Source of the DNA: WHSW01 sp963821025
GTDB lineage: Bacteria > Actinomycetota > Thermoleophilia > Solirubrobacterales > 70-9
Direction: 5' to 3'
Length of the DNA: 64,000 bases
Assembly (NCBI GenBank): GCA_963821025.1
Contig: CAWGCG010000003.1
Coordinates: 310,001 to 374,000, forward strand
Of the stretch, positions 61,855 through 64,000 are shown one piece after another (the first letter of the stretch is position 1; the number at the start of each line of letters is the position of its first letter). The notes beneath the pieces were generated by a model. The model was not told where the DNA came from. It did no database searches and saw nothing but the letters and a program-made list of their open reading frames with translations. The position numbers were made by a program, and so were the translations under genes.

Positions 61855-62370
61855 TTGAGCATCACCAGCGTCGACACGGACTACGACAACCTGACCATCA
61901 GCCTGATCGCCGAGTTCGATGCTCCGATCGAGCAGGTGTGGGAGCTGTGGTCGGATCCGCGCAAGCTCGAACGCTGGTGGGGTCCGCCGGGCTATCCGGC
62001 CACCTTCGAGAAGCATGACCTCACCCCGGGCGGCGAGGCCACGTACTACATGACCGGCCCGGAGGGCGACACGTGGGGTATGTGGCGGGTCACCGGCGTC
62101 GATCCGCCCAGCTCGTTGGAGTTCACCGACGCCTTCGCCGAGCCGGACGGGACGCCGATCGCGGACTCGCCGGTCAGCAGGGTGAGGGCTCGGCTCAGCG
62201 AGCGCGACGGCGGCACGCGGATGGAGTTGCATACGACGTTCGAATCCCACGAGGACATGGAGAAGCTGGTGAGCATGGGGACAGTGGAAGGCTTGCAACA
62301 GGCCGTCGGGCAAATGGACGCCCTGCTTCAGGCCGGCGATGAGTTTCCCCGACGCCGACGGTCTTACTGA
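61855..62370 (+). CDS. SRPBCC/AHSA1 domain protein
   Basis: 171 residues from TTG 61855, with GAGAGGAG upstream. The SRPBCC hydrophobic-pocket fold is shown by FDAPIEQVWELWSDPRKLER, WWGPPGYPATF and the C-terminal TTFESHEDMEKLVSMGTVEG. ArsR-SRPBCC pairs are common; the protein may bind the signal or substrate. It follows the ArsR gene by 10 bases. Confidence 0.9.
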   Translation: MSITSVDTDYDNLTISLIAEFDAPIEQVWELWSDPRKLERWWGPPGYPATFEKHDLTPGGEATYYMTGPEGDTWGMWRVTGVDPPSSLEFTDAFAEPDGTPIADSPVSRVRARLSERDGGTRMELHTTFESHEDMEKLVSMGTVEGLQQAVGQMDALLQAGDEFPRRRRSY

Positions 62371-62394
62371 TCGACGAGTAGGAAGGAGATGACG

Positions 62395-63132
62395 ATGCCC
62401 GAGCACAAGATCGGAACCCGCGAGGAGTGGCAGGCGGCTCGAGACGAGCTCGCCAAGCTCGAGGCCGAGCAGGCGGAGCGAAACGAGGAGATCAAGAAGG
62501 AGCGGCGCGAGCTGCCCTGGGTGCCGGTGGAGAAGGAGTACGTCCTCGAGACCCAGGACGGCAAGAGGACGCTGGCCGAGCTCTTCGACGGTCGCTCGCA
62601 GCTGCTCGCCTACAACATCATGTACGGGCCCGACTACTCGGTCGGCGCGTGCCCGGGGTGCACGAGCCTGGGCGACGAGTTCTCGGGCGGCCTGATCCAC
62701 CTCAACAAGCGCGACGTGACGTTCGTCTGCTTCTCACGCGCGCCGATCGACCGGCTGAATGCCTACAAGGAGCGGATGGGCTGGGAGTTCCCGTACGTAT
62801 CGACCTACGACACCGACTTCCCATGGGACTTCGGGCTGGCGCTGACGGAAGAGCAGGCGCAGCAGATCCCCGAGGTCCAGGAGATGCTCAGCGACCCGCC
62901 CGCGTGGCTTGAGTTCTGGGCCGAGCAGGTCGGCGCCGAGCTCAAGGACGGGCTTCGCGAGAACCCGAGCTACATCGCCTTCGCGAAGGACAACGGGACC
63001 GTGTACTTCACCTACATGGTGTCGGCGCCGGATCCGTTCGTCGCTCCCCACGCCAGCATGCTGCTCGACCGGACGCCGAAGCCGCAGCCAGATGACCCGA
63101 CCACCTTCCGCAAGGACGAGTATCCGGACTGA
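62395..63132 (+). CDS. DUF899 family protein, operon copy
   Basis: 245 residues from ATG 62395, with AAGGAG six bases upstream; the ATG at 62389 sits on that site. The DUF899/thioredoxin-like layout is clear: FDGRSQLLAYNIMYGPDYSV and ACPGCTSLGDEFSGG. It is divergent from the copy at 54685. In the ArsR operon it probably works with the SRPBCC and DUF2182 proteins. Confidence 0.9.
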   Translation: MPEHKIGTREEWQAARDELAKLEAEQAERNEEIKKERRELPWVPVEKEYVLETQDGKRTLAELFDGRSQLLAYNIMYGPDYSVGACPGCTSLGDEFSGGLIHLNKRDVTFVCFSRAPIDRLNAYKERMGWEFPYVSTYDTDFPWDFGLALTEEQAQQIPEVQEMLSDPPAWLEFWAEQVGAELKDGLRENPSYIAFAKDNGTVYFTYMVSAPDPFVAPHASMLLDRTPKPQPDDPTTFRKDEYPD

Positions 63133-63137
63133 CCCCG

Positions 63138-63971
63138 GTGCACGTGGCGCAAACCGCACGCACGCGCGAGCTCGCCCAGCGTGCCCTGCTCGGAGCGCTG
63201 CTGGCGCTTGCCGTCGTGGCATGGCTGGTGACGGGCGACCGGATGGGGGCCATGGAGTCGATGCCGGGGATGGAGCTCGGGGGGCTCGGGTTCTACGTCA
63301 CCGTCTGGGTGGTGATGATGGCGGCGATGATGTTCCCAGCGGTGGCTCCCACGGTGCTGACGTACGACCGCCTTCGAGAAGACCATCGCGCTCGCGGGAA
63401 CGGCGCGCCGGCCGACGCGAGCGTTCTGTTCATCTGCGGTTACCTGCTCGTGTGGACCGCGGCGGGTCTCGTCGCCTACGCCCTGTTCGAGCTCGTGCGC
63501 TCCGCCGACCCGCCGTTCCTGGCTTGGGACGAGGCGGGTCGCTACGTCACCGCGGGGGTGATCCTCGCTGCGGTCGCCTACCAGCTGACCTCGGTCAAGC
63601 GGGCCTGCCTGGTCAGATGCCGCAGCCCGAGGACGTTCCTCGCGGAGCGCTGGCGCGACGGTCGGTGGGGCGCCCTGGAGCTGGGGATCCGGCATGGCGC
63701 CTGGTGCCTGGGCTGCTGCTGGGTGCTGATGGCGGCCCTGTTCGCCGTTGGCCTGATGAGCCTCGGGTGGATGGCGCTGATCGCGGCGTTCATCGTCGCC
63801 GAGAGGCTGTTGCCGTGGCCGAACGGGGCGCGCGGAGCGGTCGCCGTGGTCCTCCTCGCCATCGGGCTCGGCGTCGCGCTCGTCCCGGCTGACGTCCCGG
63901 GGTTCACCGAGCCGGATGGCGCGATGCCCGGCGGTGGCGGTCACGGCGAGTCGATGCAGATGATGCCCTGA
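63138..63971 (+). CDS. DUF2182 membrane protein
   Basis: 277 residues, GTG start. A multi-span membrane protein (about six helices) with the DUF2182 pattern, including VTVWVVMMAAMMFPAVAP, a cytoplasmic Cys pair near RACLVRCRSP and Cys-rich GIRHGAWCLGCCWVLMAALF. The Cys, Met and C-terminal His/Met-rich tail (GGHGESMQMMP) suggest metal binding, possibly copper. It is the last gene of the ArsR operon in the window. Confidence 0.9.
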   Translation: MHVAQTARTRELAQRALLGALLALAVVAWLVTGDRMGAMESMPGMELGGLGFYVTVWVVMMAAMMFPAVAPTVLTYDRLREDHRARGNGAPADASVLFICGYLLVWTAAGLVAYALFELVRSADPPFLAWDEAGRYVTAGVILAAVAYQLTSVKRACLVRCRSPRTFLAERWRDGRWGALELGIRHGAWCLGCCWVLMAALFAVGLMSLGWMALIAAFIVAERLLPWPNGARGAVAVVLLAIGLGVALVPADVPGFTEPDGAMPGGGGHGESMQMMP

Positions 63972-64000
63972 GCCAGGGCGTTCGGGGAGCCGAGTGCGGA

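Overview
The window is very GC-rich, densely packed DNA from an actinomycete-type bacterium. The housekeeping order smc-ftsY-ffh-rpsP-KH-trmD-rplS-lepB-rnhB, a WhiG-type sigma factor, heavy use of GTG and TTG starts and many 4-base gene overlaps fit Actinomycetota. The accessory families (CYTH-CHAD, DUF2252, DUF2182, MTHFS, YWTD and lysyl-oxidase-like secreted proteins) suggest the deep-branching class Thermoleophilia. That class assignment is an inference; no 16S gene is present.

Region 1 (1-27812) is ordinary chromosome. It holds the SRP/ribosome-processing block (smc to rnhB, with rimM missing from its usual place), DNA uptake and processing genes (yraN, comM, dprA), thiD, two unknown small genes, ilvD, two minus-strand genes (an alpha/beta hydrolase and an MTHFS-like protein), an acyltransferase coupled to an NAD-dependent epimerase, a secreted L,D-transpeptidase, a Xer recombinase, a WhiG-like sigma factor and an EF-G paralogue with altered GTPase motifs. 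A secreted six-blade YWTD protein, a FUSC-type membrane protein, an RNase HI-like protein and a VOC protein close the region.

Region 2 (27833-54530) is a composite genomic island at a tRNA-Gly(GCC) gene. The last 44 bases of the tRNA region are repeated exactly at 38799-38842 and again, with one mismatch, at 54489-54530, all in direct orientation. The roughly 115 bases before the two downstream copies are also related to each other. A weaker, 12-base remnant lies at 33122. No island integrase remains, so the segments look stranded. The first segment carries a compact cluster: a DsrE-like protein, a radical SAM protein ending in a CCAEP tail, an ATP-grasp ligase and an NfuA-like Fe-S carrier. 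The second part (33570-38580) has a cation:proton antiporter, an APC permease and a FadR/GntR regulator. The third (38843-54489) has an HD hydrolase, DUF2252, SHOCT, an MFS pump, NDH-2, an epoxide hydrolase, a minus-strand set of secreted proteins (beta-helix, a three-repeat protein of unknown function, RTX-like, lysyl oxidase) and several gene remnants.

Region 3 (54531-64000) still looks plastic: two DUF899 paralogues, a methyltransferase, a GST remnant, a berberine-bridge-type flavoprotein, a truncated and a complete DHFR-like gene, a SnoaL-like protein and an aldehyde dehydrogenase. It ends with an ArsR-controlled operon (ArsR, SRPBCC, DUF899, DUF2182) whose perfect operator palindrome covers the regulator's own start codon.
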